From Abyssibacter profundi (lineage in GTDB: Bacteria > Pseudomonadota > Gammaproteobacteria > Nevskiales > OUC007), in the NCBI RefSeq assembly GCF_003151135.1, contig NZ_QEQK01000003.1:235526-299525 (forward strand): a stretch of 64,000 nt of DNA. The letters are read 5' to 3'. Every line of letters starts with the position of its first letter. The first letter of the stretch is position 1. The translations under genes were made by a program, and so were the position numbers. Positions 19,619 through 27,904 of the stretch are shown piece after piece. The notes below the pieces were generated by a model. It was not told where the DNA came from, searched no databases, and saw only the letters and a program-made list of their open reading frames with translations.

Positions 19619-19933
19619 ATGGTCAAGATCCGACTGGCCCGCGGCGGCGCCAAGAAGCGTCCCTTCTACCACGTTGTTGCGACGGACAGCCGTAACAGCC
19701 GCGATGGCCGTTACATTGAACGTCTCGGTTTCTTCAATCCTGTTGCACGCGGCAAGGAAACGCCCCTGCAGCTGGATCTGGACAAGATCGCCGAGTGGCA
19801 AGCCAAGGGCGCGCAGGTTTCCGAGCGCGTTGGTTCGCTGATTCGCGAATACAAGCGCACCGATGCCGCTGCGCCGGCTGCTGAAGCTGCTGCCGCTGAA
19901 GCGCCCGCGGAGGAAGCTGCCAAGGACAGCTGA
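19619..19933 (+). CDS. rpsP: 30S ribosomal protein S16
   Basis: A 104-residue S16 ([41 protein letters not shown]). The core to about residue 82 is standard, followed by an Ala/Glu-rich tail ([21 protein letters not shown]) common in this family. First gene of the rpsP-rimM-trmD-rplS operon. Confidence 0.97.
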   Translation: MVKIRLARGGAKKRPFYHVVATDSRNSRDGRYIERLGFFNPVARGKETPLQLDLDKIAEWQAKGAQVSERVGSLIREYKRTDAAAPAAEAAAAEAPAEEAAKDS

Positions 19934-19936
19934 TCC

Positions 19937-20440
19937 TTGGAAGCGAAGTGGGTCGTCATGGGCGAGATCATCGGCGTCCATGGCGTCCGCGGTGGGTTGA
20001 CGATTCGGTCGTTTACCGACCCGCTCGAAAATGTCCTGCACTATTCACGCTGGCAGCTGGATGAGCGCCGCGAGGTGCGGGTCATCGAAGGTGGCTGGAG
20101 CGGCAAGCGCATGGTGGTTCATCTCGAAGAGCATGGGACCCCCATCACCGACCGAGACCAGGCCGCCGCGCTCATCGGGGCTCGCATCTGCGTGCCCCGC
20201 ACGGCGTTGCCGGAGTCCGATGAGCTTTATTGGGCCGACCTGGTTGGATTGCAGGTCGAGACCCCTGACGGCCAATCTCTCGGAGCGGTCGTCAATATGC
20301 TGGAAACCGGAGCCAACGACGTCATGGTGGTTCGCGGTGACCGAGAGCGGTTGATCCCGTTCGTGCGCGATCATGTGGTCCACACCGTGGATCTGGACGC
20401 AGGACGAATGGTGGTCGACTGGGATCCGGAGTTTGAGTGA
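19937..20440 (+). CDS. rimM: 16S rRNA processing protein RimM
   Basis: A 167-residue 30S maturation factor that binds S19. RimM domain: VVMGEIIGVHGVRGGLTIRSFTDP; PRC-barrel domain from about residue 95: ELYWADLVGLQVETPDGQSLGAVVNMLETGANDVMVVRG. The start is a TTG at 19937, 4 bases after the rpsP stop, with AAGGA inside the rpsP end as ribosome-binding site. The alternative ATG at 19958 would clip the first strand. The stop overlaps the trmD start. Confidence 0.94.
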   Translation: MEAKWVVMGEIIGVHGVRGGLTIRSFTDPLENVLHYSRWQLDERREVRVIEGGWSGKRMVVHLEEHGTPITDRDQAAALIGARICVPRTALPESDELYWADLVGLQVETPDGQSLGAVVNMLETGANDVMVVRGDRERLIPFVRDHVVHTVDLDAGRMVVDWDPEFE

Positions 20441-21186
20441 TGAAGATTGACGTCGTCACGCTGTTTCCGGAGCTGGTCGATGCCGTGGGCCAACATGGCA
20501 TGGTGCGGCAGGCGATTGCCTTGGGTGAGCTGGAATTGACCAGCCGCCAGTTGCGTGACGGGGCGACGGATAAGCGTCGGACCGTGGATGATCGCTCGTA
20601 CGGTGGCGGCCCGGGCATGGTGCTACGGCCCGAGCCAATGCGTGCGGTGCTGGACCAGGCCAAGGCCGCACAGCCAATGGGCAAGGTAATTTACCTCAGC
20701 CCACAAGGCGAGCGCCTAACCGATGCGATGGCGCGTCGGCTGGCGCAGGAGCCAGGTTTGATTCTGGTCTGCGGCCGCTATGAAGGCGTCGATCAGCGTG
20801 TGATCGAGACGGCAGTGGATTTGGAAGTCTCGATCGGCGATGTGGTGTTGTCGGGCGGCGAATTGCCGGCGATGGTGCTCATCGATGCAGTGGCGAGGCT
20901 GTTGCCCGGGGTGCTGGGTCACGGCGCCTCGGCCGCTCAAGATTCGTTTGCGGCGGGTCTGTTGGACCATCCGCATTACACGCGCCCGGCGGAAGATGCC
21001 TGGGGCGCGGTGCCCGAGGTGCTGCTCGGCGGCGATCATCGTGCGATTGCACGGTGGCGCATGAAGCAGGCACTCGGGCAGACGTGGTTGCGTCGGCCTG
21101 ATCTGTTTCAGGCTTTGACATTAGACGATGAACAACAGGGCTTGTTGGCTGAATTCGTGGCCGACCAGTCAGGAAACAACACGTGA
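20440..21186 (+). CDS. trmD: tRNA (guanine-N1)-methyltransferase TrmD
   Basis: A SPOUT methyltransferase forming m1G37 in tRNA to prevent frameshifting. About 248 residues starting MKIDVVTLFPELVDAVGQHGMVRQA. The trefoil-knot SAM site is visible in YLSPQGERL, LVCGRYEGVDQRVIET and EVSIGDVVLSGGELPAMVLIDAVARLLPGVLG. ATG 20440 overlaps the rimM stop by one base (TGATG); a GTG three bases earlier is also possible. Translation is probably coupled to rimM. Confidence 0.96.
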   Translation: MKIDVVTLFPELVDAVGQHGMVRQAIALGELELTSRQLRDGATDKRRTVDDRSYGGGPGMVLRPEPMRAVLDQAKAAQPMGKVIYLSPQGERLTDAMARRLAQEPGLILVCGRYEGVDQRVIETAVDLEVSIGDVVLSGGELPAMVLIDAVARLLPGVLGHGASAAQDSFAAGLLDHPHYTRPAEDAWGAVPEVLLGGDHRAIARWRMKQALGQTWLRRPDLFQALTLDDEQQGLLAEFVADQSGNNT

Positions 21187-21192
21187 GGCAGC

Positions 21193-21555
21193 ATGGCCAT
21201 GACCAACATCATTGATGAACTGAACCAGGAACAGCTCAAGACCAACGTCCCCGAATTCGGCCCGGGTGACACCGTTGTCGTTCAGGTTCGTGTGAAGGAA
21301 GGCGATCGCGAGCGCCTGCAGGCCTTCGAAGGCGTGGTGATTGCCAAGCGCAACCGCGGCCTGGACTCGGCATTCACCGTGCGCAAGATCAGCCATGGCG
21401 AAGGCGTGGAACGTGTGTTCCAGACGCATAGCCCGCTGGTTGCCGAGATCGAAGTCAAGCGTCGTGGTGACGTGCGCCGCGCCAAGCTGTACTACCTGCG
21501 TGAGCGCAGCGGCAAGAGCGCGCGCATCAAGGAAAAGCTGGCCAAACGCGGCTAA
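21193..21555 (+). CDS. rplS: 50S ribosomal protein L19
   Basis: A 120-residue L19 at the subunit interface ([56 protein letters not shown] ... [37 protein letters not shown]). Length is normal for the family. ATG 21193 or ATG 21199 may be used. It ends the operon and is followed by a strong terminator. Confidence 0.97.
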   Translation: MAMTNIIDELNQEQLKTNVPEFGPGDTVVVQVRVKEGDRERLQAFEGVVIAKRNRGLDSAFTVRKISHGEGVERVFQTHSPLVAEIEVKRRGDVRRAKLYYLRERSGKSARIKEKLAKRG

Positions 21556-21595
21556 GCAGGCGGCGGTTCACGCCGCCGACCCAGCCTGAAAACAC

Positions 21596-21629
21596 AAAAG
21601 CCCGGCCGAAGCGATTCGGCCGGGCTTTT
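21596..21629. terminator. Bidirectional intrinsic terminator between rplS and the sensor gene
   Basis: A perfect 15-bp stem, AAAAGCCCGGCCGAA with TTCGGCCGGGCTTTT, loop GCGA. The A-run and T-run make it work from both sides: rplS on plus and the sensor gene on minus. Confidence 0.85.
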
Positions 21630-21649
21630 GTCGTGTCTGTTGATCGGGT

Positions 21650-22882
21650 TTAGGCGCGGCGGCGAGTCGCCGCGATGGCGTCATTGGCCGGGCTGCGGGT
21701 GGCCTGCACCCGTCGGCGTTGCCGTGCATAGGCGGCATCGTACTTCCGCAGCCGGGTGGTGACGCGCGCAAGCCACTGCGCCAGGGCACCCAGCTCGCCG
21801 CCAGCATCCTGGTGGGGCACGGTGACATCCGCGCGGCCTCGGGCAGCTCGGGCCACGGCCTGCGTCAGCTCTGTGATGGGGCCGCTGCTGTGATGGTTGA
21901 GATGTAGGCCGGCCAAAACCAGCGCGACGAGGATCGCGGTCAGGGCGCCGGCACCGATGAAGCCGAGTTGCTGCCGTGCCGAGGCGGGTAGCAGCGCCTG
22001 ATCCAATGGGATGACGGTTAGTGCGGTCCAGCCGGCCTGATCGACGTAGGTCCGACTTGCCGGCTGCACGCGGGTGACCAGCGACCGGCCGCCCCAGGGA
22101 ACCGACTCAATGCTGTGTCCCGCGTCGCCCGTGAACGCCTTTAGCTGGCTGACCTGCATGGCTTCGTTGCCAACAGCGGCGCTTAGATGCGATGGCGCAA
22201 GGACGATCTTGCCCTCGCCGTCAACCAGCACCACGTGGCCTCCATGACCCGCCGTGGCCTGATCGAGAATGGCCAGCATGGCGCTGGTGCCATACACGGC
22301 CTTGAGCACGCCGACGAATGATTTTTCGTCCGTCAGCGACACGGAGATATCGATGGAGTAAAAGGTGGAACTCTGGTCGTACTCCAGTTCGCCGATGTTC
22401 CAACCATTGGCCCGTGCGTCCCGCCACCAGATCTCGCCCATGGGCGGGTCTTCTTCCGGCCCCTGGTCAAAGTCGCTGGTCGGATTGGTCGAGGCCACAA
22501 CATAGCCACGCGCATCGGTAAAGAAGATCTCCTTGAACCGGCGCTCGCTGAGCAGGCTCAGGTCTCGCAGGAATTTGGCGGCGTCGGACTGCAGATAACG
22601 TTGGGATTCCCAGCGGCCCAGTGCCTGTGCCTTGGCCCGATTGCCGGCATCGGCGGCAGTGCCGGTGACATCGGACACGGCCGACCAGGTCTTGATCTCT
22701 GATGCCGCGCGCTGGATATCGAGCTCGATGGCGTTGAGTACGGCCTGACCTTGATCGCTCGCAGCCACGCGAGCGCGTTCCATCTGTGCATTCAGCAGTC
22801 CGTAGCCAAGGCTGGCGACCGCCGTCATCGTGGTCAATGCGAGCAAGCTAAGCGTTAGCCAGGCTCGGGTTCGAAGTTTCAT
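21650..22882 (-). CDS. Cache-HAMP membrane sensor protein lacking an output domain
   Basis: A 410-residue protein with an N-terminal membrane helix (about 8-28), a large periplasmic dCache-like region (about 35-300: FFTDARGYVVASTNPTSDFDQG, WWRDARANGWNIGELEYDQSSTFYSIDISVSLTD, GVLKAVYGTSAMLAILDQ), a second membrane helix (about 305-328) and a HAMP-like segment (about 330-385, GPITELTQAVARAARGRADVTVP). This is the sensor half of a chemoreceptor or histidine kinase, but the protein ends about 25 basic residues after HAMP, with no MCP, HisKA, GGDEF or other output domain. There is no sign of frameshift into a downstream output domain, because the rplS terminator follows directly. It is either a stand-alone sensor or a natural truncation. 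Confidence 0.8.
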   Translation of the reverse strand: MKLRTRAWLTLSLLALTTMTAVASLGYGLLNAQMERARVAASDQGQAVLNAIELDIQRAASEIKTWSAVSDVTGTAADAGNRAKAQALGRWESQRYLQSDAAKFLRDLSLLSERRFKEIFFTDARGYVVASTNPTSDFDQGPEEDPPMGEIWWRDARANGWNIGELEYDQSSTFYSIDISVSLTDEKSFVGVLKAVYGTSAMLAILDQATAGHGGHVVLVDGEGKIVLAPSHLSAAVGNEAMQVSQLKAFTGDAGHSIESVPWGGRSLVTRVQPASRTYVDQAGWTALTVIPLDQALLPASARQQLGFIGAGALTAILVALVLAGLHLNHHSSGPITELTQAVARAARGRADVTVPHQDAGGELGALAQWLARVTTRLRKYDAAYARQRRRVQATRSPANDAIAATRRRA

Positions 22883-22970
22883 GGGCGCTAGTCCTCGCGG
22901 CGGCCGTTGGGGTGAGCCTGCGTATCGACCGTCGCTGACGGAAGTTGAGGCCTGGCTGCGCGCGCCTGAA

Positions 22971-22999
22971 CTTGAAAATCAGACAAGCGCCCGCATTGA
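22971..22999 (+). promoter_or_regulatory. RpoH (sigma-32) heat-shock promoter of htpG
   Basis: CTTGAAA (22971-22977), a 13-base spacer and CCGCATTGA (22991-22999), which is one mismatch from the CCCCAT -10 core of RpoH promoters. It lies 27 bases before the htpG ATG. Position and both boxes agree with heat-shock control. Confidence 0.7.
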
Positions 23000-23025
23000 C
23001 CTCCGCGAACAATTGGGAGGTGCGC

Positions 23026-24924
23026 ATGAGCGACACACAGTCATTCGAATTCCAGACCGAGGTGAAGCAGCTGCTTCATCTGATGATCCACTCGCTGTAT
23101 TCCAACCCGGAGATCTTCCTGCGTGAGTTGGTTTCCAACGCGTCGGATGCCGCCGATAAGTTGCGGTATGAGGCGTTGAAGGACGACAGCCTGCTGGCCG
23201 ATGATCCGGAGCTGCGGATCGAGATCGAGACGGACAAGACGCAGCGCACCGTCACGATCCGAGATAACGGCATCGGGATGTCACGCGACGAGGTCGTCGA
23301 GAATCTGGGCACCATCGCCCGGTCCGGAACCCGCAACTTTCTCGAACAGCTGTCGGGAGATGAGCAGAAAGACTCCGGCTTGATCGGGCAGTTCGGGGTC
23401 GGATTTTACTCCGCATTCATTGTTGCGGATCGCGTGACCGTCAACACCCGCCGCGCCGGTAGCGAGGCCGCTGTTCGCTGGACCTCGGATGGTGAAGGTC
23501 GCTATACGCTGGCCGACATCGAGACCCGGCCGCGTGGCACGGAGATCATCCTGCACCTGCGTGAGGATCAGGATGAGTTCCTGGAGCCGATGCGGCTGCG
23601 ACATATCGTCAAACGCTACTCCGATCACATCGCACTGCCGGTGCGCATGCGCAAGGCGGATGATGAGGGCCAGCCCACCGAGGAGTGGGAGACCATTAAT
23701 GCGGCCTCCGCGCTGTGGACGCGTGCCAAGTCGGACATCTCCGACGAGGAATACATCGAATTCTACAAGTCGGTCGCCCACGACTTTGAAGATCCGCTAC
23801 GGTGGGCCCACAACCGGGTGGAGGGCAATCAGGACTACACGTCGCTGGTCTACCTGCCCAAGCGTGCACCGTTTGACCTGTGGGACCGGGAGTCCAATCA
23901 CGGCCTCAAGCTTTACGTGAAGCGCGTGTTCATCATGGACGACGCGAAACAGCTGCTGCCGACCTGGTTGCGGTTTGTTCGCGGCGTCGTGGATTCCAAC
24001 GATCTGCCGCTGAATGTGTCCCGTGAACTGCTGCAGTCCAGCCGCGTGGTGGACAAGCTGCGCTCGGCGATTACCAAGCGCGCGCTGGACATGATCCAGG
24101 GCTTGGCCAAGGACGACGCCGAGCAGTTCGCCAGTTTCTGGGAGACCTTTGGTCCGGTCATCAAGGAGGGGATCGTCGAAGACGCCGGGCAGCGTGAGCG
24201 CATCGCGGGCTTGGCACGTTGGCATACCACCCATGAAGAGGGCACCACGACGCTGGATGCCTATATCGAGCGGATGCCGGAAGGCCAGGACAAGATTTAC
24301 TACCTGACCGCAGAGAACCTCGCGACGGCCAAGTCCAGTCCACATATCGAAGGCTTCGCCAAGAAGAACGTCGAGGTGTTGCTGCTGACCGACCGCGTGG
24401 ACGAATGGGTGGTCGGCCATCTGACCGAGTACAAGGACAAGCAACTGGTCTCGGTGGCCCGCGGCGAGGCGGATCTCCAGTCGGTGGTGACCGACCCGAA
24501 AGAAGAAGCCGAACAGGCCCGCTTGGAAACCTTGTACAAGGACACGCTGGAGCGTCTGGGCACATCTCTGGAGGCGGATGTCGAATCGGTGCGTCTGTCT
24601 CAGCGTCTCACCGAGTCCCCGGCCTGTCTGGTCGTGGGTGAGCACGCCATGTCTCGACACCTGGAGCAACTGCTCAAGCAGGCGGGCGAATCCGGCATGC
24701 CGGGTAGCAAGCCGATTCTGGAGGTTAACCCAACGCATCCGATTCTCGAGACCCTGAAGCAGCTGGATCAGGGTGAGCAGTTCGATGATTTGTCGCGCAT
24801 GCTCTACGAGCAGGCCGTGTTGGCCGAAGGCAGCCAGCTCACCGATCCGGCCGCGTTTGTCAAACGCCTGAATCGCTGGGTGTTCCGCGATGCCGGCAAC
24901 ACGGACGGTGCCGACGCGGCCTAG
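23026..24924 (+). CDS. htpG: Chaperone protein HtpG (Hsp90)
   Basis: A 632-residue bacterial Hsp90. N-terminal GHKL ATPase: HSLYSNPEIFLRELVSNASDAADKLR, DNGIGMSRDEVVENLGTIARSGTRNF, GLIGQFGVGFYSAFIVAD. Middle domain: KLYVKRVFIMDD, LPTWLRFVRGVVDSNDLPLNVSRELLQ with the catalytic arginine region. C-terminal dimerisation domain: SRHLEQLLKQAGE to LEVNPTHPIL. ATG 23026 follows GGGAGG. An upstream in-frame GTG exists but lies within the RpoH promoter. Expression should rise on heat shock. A 12-bp hairpin follows the gene. Confidence 0.96.
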   Translation: MSDTQSFEFQTEVKQLLHLMIHSLYSNPEIFLRELVSNASDAADKLRYEALKDDSLLADDPELRIEIETDKTQRTVTIRDNGIGMSRDEVVENLGTIARSGTRNFLEQLSGDEQKDSGLIGQFGVGFYSAFIVADRVTVNTRRAGSEAAVRWTSDGEGRYTLADIETRPRGTEIILHLREDQDEFLEPMRLRHIVKRYSDHIALPVRMRKADDEGQPTEEWETINAASALWTRAKSDISDEEYIEFYKSVAHDFEDPLRWAHNRVEGNQDYTSLVYLPKRAPFDLWDRESNHGLKLYVKRVFIMDDAKQLLPTWLRFVRGVVDSNDLPLNVSRELLQSSRVVDKLRSAITKRALDMIQGLAKDDAEQFASFWETFGPVIKEGIVEDAGQRERIAGLARWHTTHEEGTTTLDAYIERMPEGQDKIYYLTAENLATAKSSPHIEGFAKKNVEVLLLTDRVDEWVVGHLTEYKDKQLVSVARGEADLQSVVTDPKEEAEQARLETLYKDTLERLGTSLEADVESVRLSQRLTESPACLVVGEHAMSRHLEQLLKQAGESGMPGSKPILEVNPTHPILETLKQLDQGEQFDDLSRMLYEQAVLAEGSQLTDPAAFVKRLNRWVFRDAGNTDGADAA

Positions 24925-24933
24925 GCGGCGGAC

Positions 24934-24963
24934 CCTGGGCGCTGGTGCTCGCCAGCGCCCAGG
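24934..24963. terminator. Strong hairpin between convergent htpG and transpeptidase genes
   Basis: A perfect 12-bp stem, CCTGGGCGCTGG with CCAGCGCCCAGG, loop TGCTCG. No T-run follows on either strand, so its role as a terminator is inferred from its position between convergent genes. Confidence 0.5.
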
Positions 24964-24969
24964 CCGTGG

Positions 24970-26654
24970 TTACACGTCGGGCGTTTGTCCCCGAGCCCGG
25001 CGAAACGCCAGCATCAGGCTGGCGTCGCGCTGGTAGCGGTCCGGTCGAAAATGCAGCACACCGTCGGCATCTGCCCAAGCGGTGCTGTAGTAGATGAAAA
25101 CGGGCAGCCGGTCCGGGTCGGGCAGATCCACGCGGGTGTGTTGGGCCGACTCGATGGTCTCGGCAACGCGCTCGCGATCCCAGCCATCGGTGTTGGCGAA
25201 GACGAAGTCCGCCAGCGCCAAGGGTTCAGCCACTCGAATGCAGCCGTGGCTGAATGTCCGGTCGGCTTCTTCGAACAGGTGCTGGGCCGGCGTTCGTGCA
25301 GGTAGATCGAAAACTGGTTGGGAAACATGAACTTGATCCGACCCAGCGCGTTGTCCGGGCCCGGCTTCTGGCGCAGCACATGCGGAAATCGGGCGTCGGC
25401 GCGGCTGTAGCTTGACCAGTCGATCGTGGCCGGATCGATGATCTCAGCATCCAGAGGCCAGTCGGCCTGAACAATCATGTTGCGATCGGCCAGATACTGG
25501 GGGTCATCTGCGATCTTGGGGGCCATTTCGTTGACGATAATGGAGTTGGGGACCGTCCAGTAGGGGTTGATCTCGACATACTCCAGTCGGTCGTCAAACG
25601 CCGGTGTCTGATGTTGTTCCTCCCCGACGATGACCGGCATGCTCAGGCTGGCCTGGCCGTCGCGGTAGGCCTCCAAGGTGTATGCCGCGATATTGACCAT
25701 GATTCGGTCATCACCCAGTGTGCGCGGTAACCAGCGCAGGCGCTCAAGATTGGCGTCGACCTGCTCCAGCCGTTGCGTCGCCGTGTAGTTGAGCATCGAG
25801 CGGGCTTCCTCACCGATGATGCCGTCGGCCTCGATGCCGTGGCGCCGCTGAAAGCGGATAAAGGCGTCGACGGTTGTCTTGTCGTAAAGCGCTGCATCCT
25901 CGGCCGTCTCGTCACGTGCATGGGTGGCTGCCAGGTCCCCTGCGATAATCAGGCGCTTGCGTAGGGCAGGGACCGCCGGATGGCGATCGTCCGGTTGAAT
26001 CAGCCCCTGGGCTTCGATGGTTGGCCAACCTCCGTCTTGGATGATGCGCAGCAGTTGGGGGCGGGCGTCCCGGAGTCGGGCATAGAGGTCAGATTGGGGC
26101 GGCATCGCGGCCAGGGCGTCGGTGACCCCCGCTTCGGTCAGCGCCTGTAGTGCGGCGGCCGCCGAGAAGCTAGGGCGGGCGATATGCCAGGCGCTGGTCT
26201 GGGCGTCATCGTCAAACCGCCCCCGACTGTAGTCGCTGGCCAGTCGCAAATAGCGCTCGGTCAGGGCCCATTCAGCTTCGGCGCGTGCGCTGGCGGCATC
26301 CGGCGGTGGGTCCGCCAGTCGGGTCTGCAGGGCTTGGGGGGTATAGCGAGCGCGGGGCAGTCCATGGGTTTCTGCCGTTTCGATGGCGTCAAGCAGCTCG
26401 TTGGCCTGATCGGTCCAGCCCGCACCACCCAGCCATCCGCGATCCAGGTGCAGCCAAAGTGGCCGGTGACCGCGCTCGGCGTAGAAGTCGACCACAGGCC
26501 GAGGCTGGTCTGACAATTGGGCTTGTAAGGCGGATCGGAATGCCGACCGCGCCTCGGTTTCATCCGCCTGGGGCTGGCATCCGGCCAGCAGCAGGGCGAG
26601 CAAAATCCATGCGGGGATTCGGTCCCGACGAGTCCATTCAGAGAGTTTGTTCAT
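24970..26654 (-). pseudogene. YcbB/LdtD-family L,D-transpeptidase, frameshifted before the catalytic Cys
   Basis: The upstream frame (ATG 26654) encodes a lipoprotein signal (LLALLLAGC), the YcbB N-terminal domain, a peptidoglycan-binding helix region (KTTVDAFIRFQRRHGIEADGIIGEEARSMLN) and the first half of the YkuD domain (INPYWTVPNSIIVNEMAPKIADDPQYL, GRIKFMFPNQFSIYLH). At about 25290-25300 homology moves to the next frame: QHLFEEADRTFSHGCIRVAEPLALADFVF, with the catalytic SHGC, ending at 24970. One base appears missing; a residue pair like HD-TPAQHLF is expected where HERRP is read. The upstream frame runs on to 25014 as non-homologous sequence. Either the gene is broken or the assembly lacks one base. 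Intact enzymes form 3-3 peptidoglycan cross-links. The neighbouring gene is a YcbK-like endopeptidase, as at E. coli ycbB-ycbK. Confidence 0.82.
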
Positions 26655-26699
26655 GCGCACAAGCCTAGGCCAAGGCCGGCGTCGGCGCATGTTCCTGGG

Positions 26700-27710
26700 T
26701 TACCAGCGCGCCCGGTATCCCCTGACATCGACATGCACAAACGGGCCACGGATGCCGGGTTTCGGGCCGTAAAGCCCCATGCCCCCGATGAAGGGTTGAT
26801 ACCAGCGCTCGGTCGACAATTCATTGATGAGGTCGTAAATCACTCGCGCATCCGCGGTGTTGATACGGCCATCACCGTTCAGGTCATCCATCATGCCGTC
26901 GCGGGGCGCCTCGTCGACAAAGATGTCGGCAGCGCCCCCCCAGACATGCCGGCTATAGGGGACATTGCCGATGCTTCGGTTGTAGTACGGCGTGCGATAG
27001 CCGCTCATGATGTGCAGCCCGGAGGCTTGATACCCGGCATCCGCCAACTGCTCGACAATCATTTCAAGCTTAAGGAGTAGGCGTTCGCGCAGCACGACGT
27101 ATTTGGGAAAGCCACCGACCTGCTTCGCCACGAACTCCCCGAGTTGAAAATGGGGGGAGACGCGAAGTGCTGCAGTCTCCGCCGTGACCTCCACGAAACC
27201 CTGGGGCGCCGCGTAGATGGCTCGCCCGTTCAGTGGTTTATCGGGGTAGTGACCCACGCGGAAACCATTGAGTCGGCCCTGCTGAACCTGGCTGGCGGGT
27301 GTCATCACCAGAGCGTGAAGCGTGATCAGGGCGCCATCGGGCTGACGTTGGATGGTGACGGTCTGCGCGCCAGGCCGGTCGGGGGCCGTCCAGGTCCAGA
27401 TCCCAGCATCGGTCGCGCTGTCGTCGGGCGCAGGGGGGCGAAGCGTGCCGTCGCTTGCCGTCACCTCGAACCGGGATGGCTCGGTCTGCAGAACGGCTTG
27501 GATGGCGCGTTGCTCGCCAGGCATCACGTAAATCCCGAACACGGGGTAGGGCACCACCTCATCGCCCACGCGGATGGCAAAGGCCGCGCTGGTCTGCTGG
27601 GTGGCGTCGGCCGGAGGAGGGGGCTCGACAGGGAGGCCGGCGGGCTGGGCGGCTGCCTGACATGTCCAGGTCAGCAAGATGGTGAGTGTCACCGTGAAAC
27701 GGCATGTCAT
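26700..27710 (-). CDS. YcbK/MepK-like M15 peptidase (DUF882) with a dockerin-like calcium loop
   Basis: A 336-residue exported protein with signal peptide MTCRFTVTLTILLTWTCQAAAQ. The N-terminal half (about 40-200) is an unassigned beta-rich domain. The C-terminal half is a peptidase M15/DUF882 domain: HIMSGYRTPYYNRSIGNVPYSRHVWGGAADIFVDE carries the SxHxxGxAxD zinc ligands, and GPFVHVDVRG the last His. Between them sits DLNGDGRINTAD, which matches a single dockerin or EF-hand calcium loop (D1, N3, D5, N9, D12). YcbK homologues cleave 3-3 cross-links made by L,D-transpeptidases, and one such gene lies 45 bases downstream. Activity is inferred. Confidence 0.82.
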   Translation of the reverse strand: MTCRFTVTLTILLTWTCQAAAQPAGLPVEPPPPADATQQTSAAFAIRVGDEVVPYPVFGIYVMPGEQRAIQAVLQTEPSRFEVTASDGTLRPPAPDDSATDAGIWTWTAPDRPGAQTVTIQRQPDGALITLHALVMTPASQVQQGRLNGFRVGHYPDKPLNGRAIYAAPQGFVEVTAETAALRVSPHFQLGEFVAKQVGGFPKYVVLRERLLLKLEMIVEQLADAGYQASGLHIMSGYRTPYYNRSIGNVPYSRHVWGGAADIFVDEAPRDGMMDDLNGDGRINTADARVIYDLINELSTERWYQPFIGGMGLYGPKPGIRGPFVHVDVRGYRARW

Positions 27711-27834
27711 GTGTGATCGGATCCTGCATCAAGTGTCTGGTTAGCCGCGGCTGTGGATGCGGCCGTCCCTAAAAATCCGACTGCAAGGCTTGCCAAGAGT
27801 TGCGTGAAAGCGGCGCACAATCTTAGGAAAGCGC

Positions 27835-27864
27835 TTGTCCGAGTCGGTGGAGTCGTGATCTAAT
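27835..27864 (+). promoter_or_regulatory. Promoter of the tetR-efflux operon
   Basis: TTGTCC (27835-27840), an 18-base spacer and TCTAAT (27859-27864). The -10 box runs into the first operator palindrome, so a bound repressor would block polymerase. Confidence 0.55.
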
Positions 27865-27895
27865 GAACGTCGTTCATAGTTAGAACTTCGTTCAT
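27863..27895 (+). promoter_or_regulatory. Two tandem TetR-type operators
   Basis: Site 1 is a perfect 15-nt palindrome, ATGAACGTCGTTCAT (27863-27877). Site 2, TAGAACTTCGTTCAT (27881-27895), matches 12 of 15 positions. Centres are 18 bp apart, on nearly the same helix face. Both lie between the promoter and the tetR start at 27905. Confidence 0.7.
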
Positions 27896-27904
27896 ATTTA
27901 TTCC

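Noticed and set aside
25014..25290. C-terminal 90 residues of the longer transpeptidase frame
   Set aside because: Its sequence (STCSKKPTGHSATAAFEWLNP and on) has no similarity to YkuD, while the overlapping frame carries the SHGC catalytic motif, so it is treated as out-of-frame reading.
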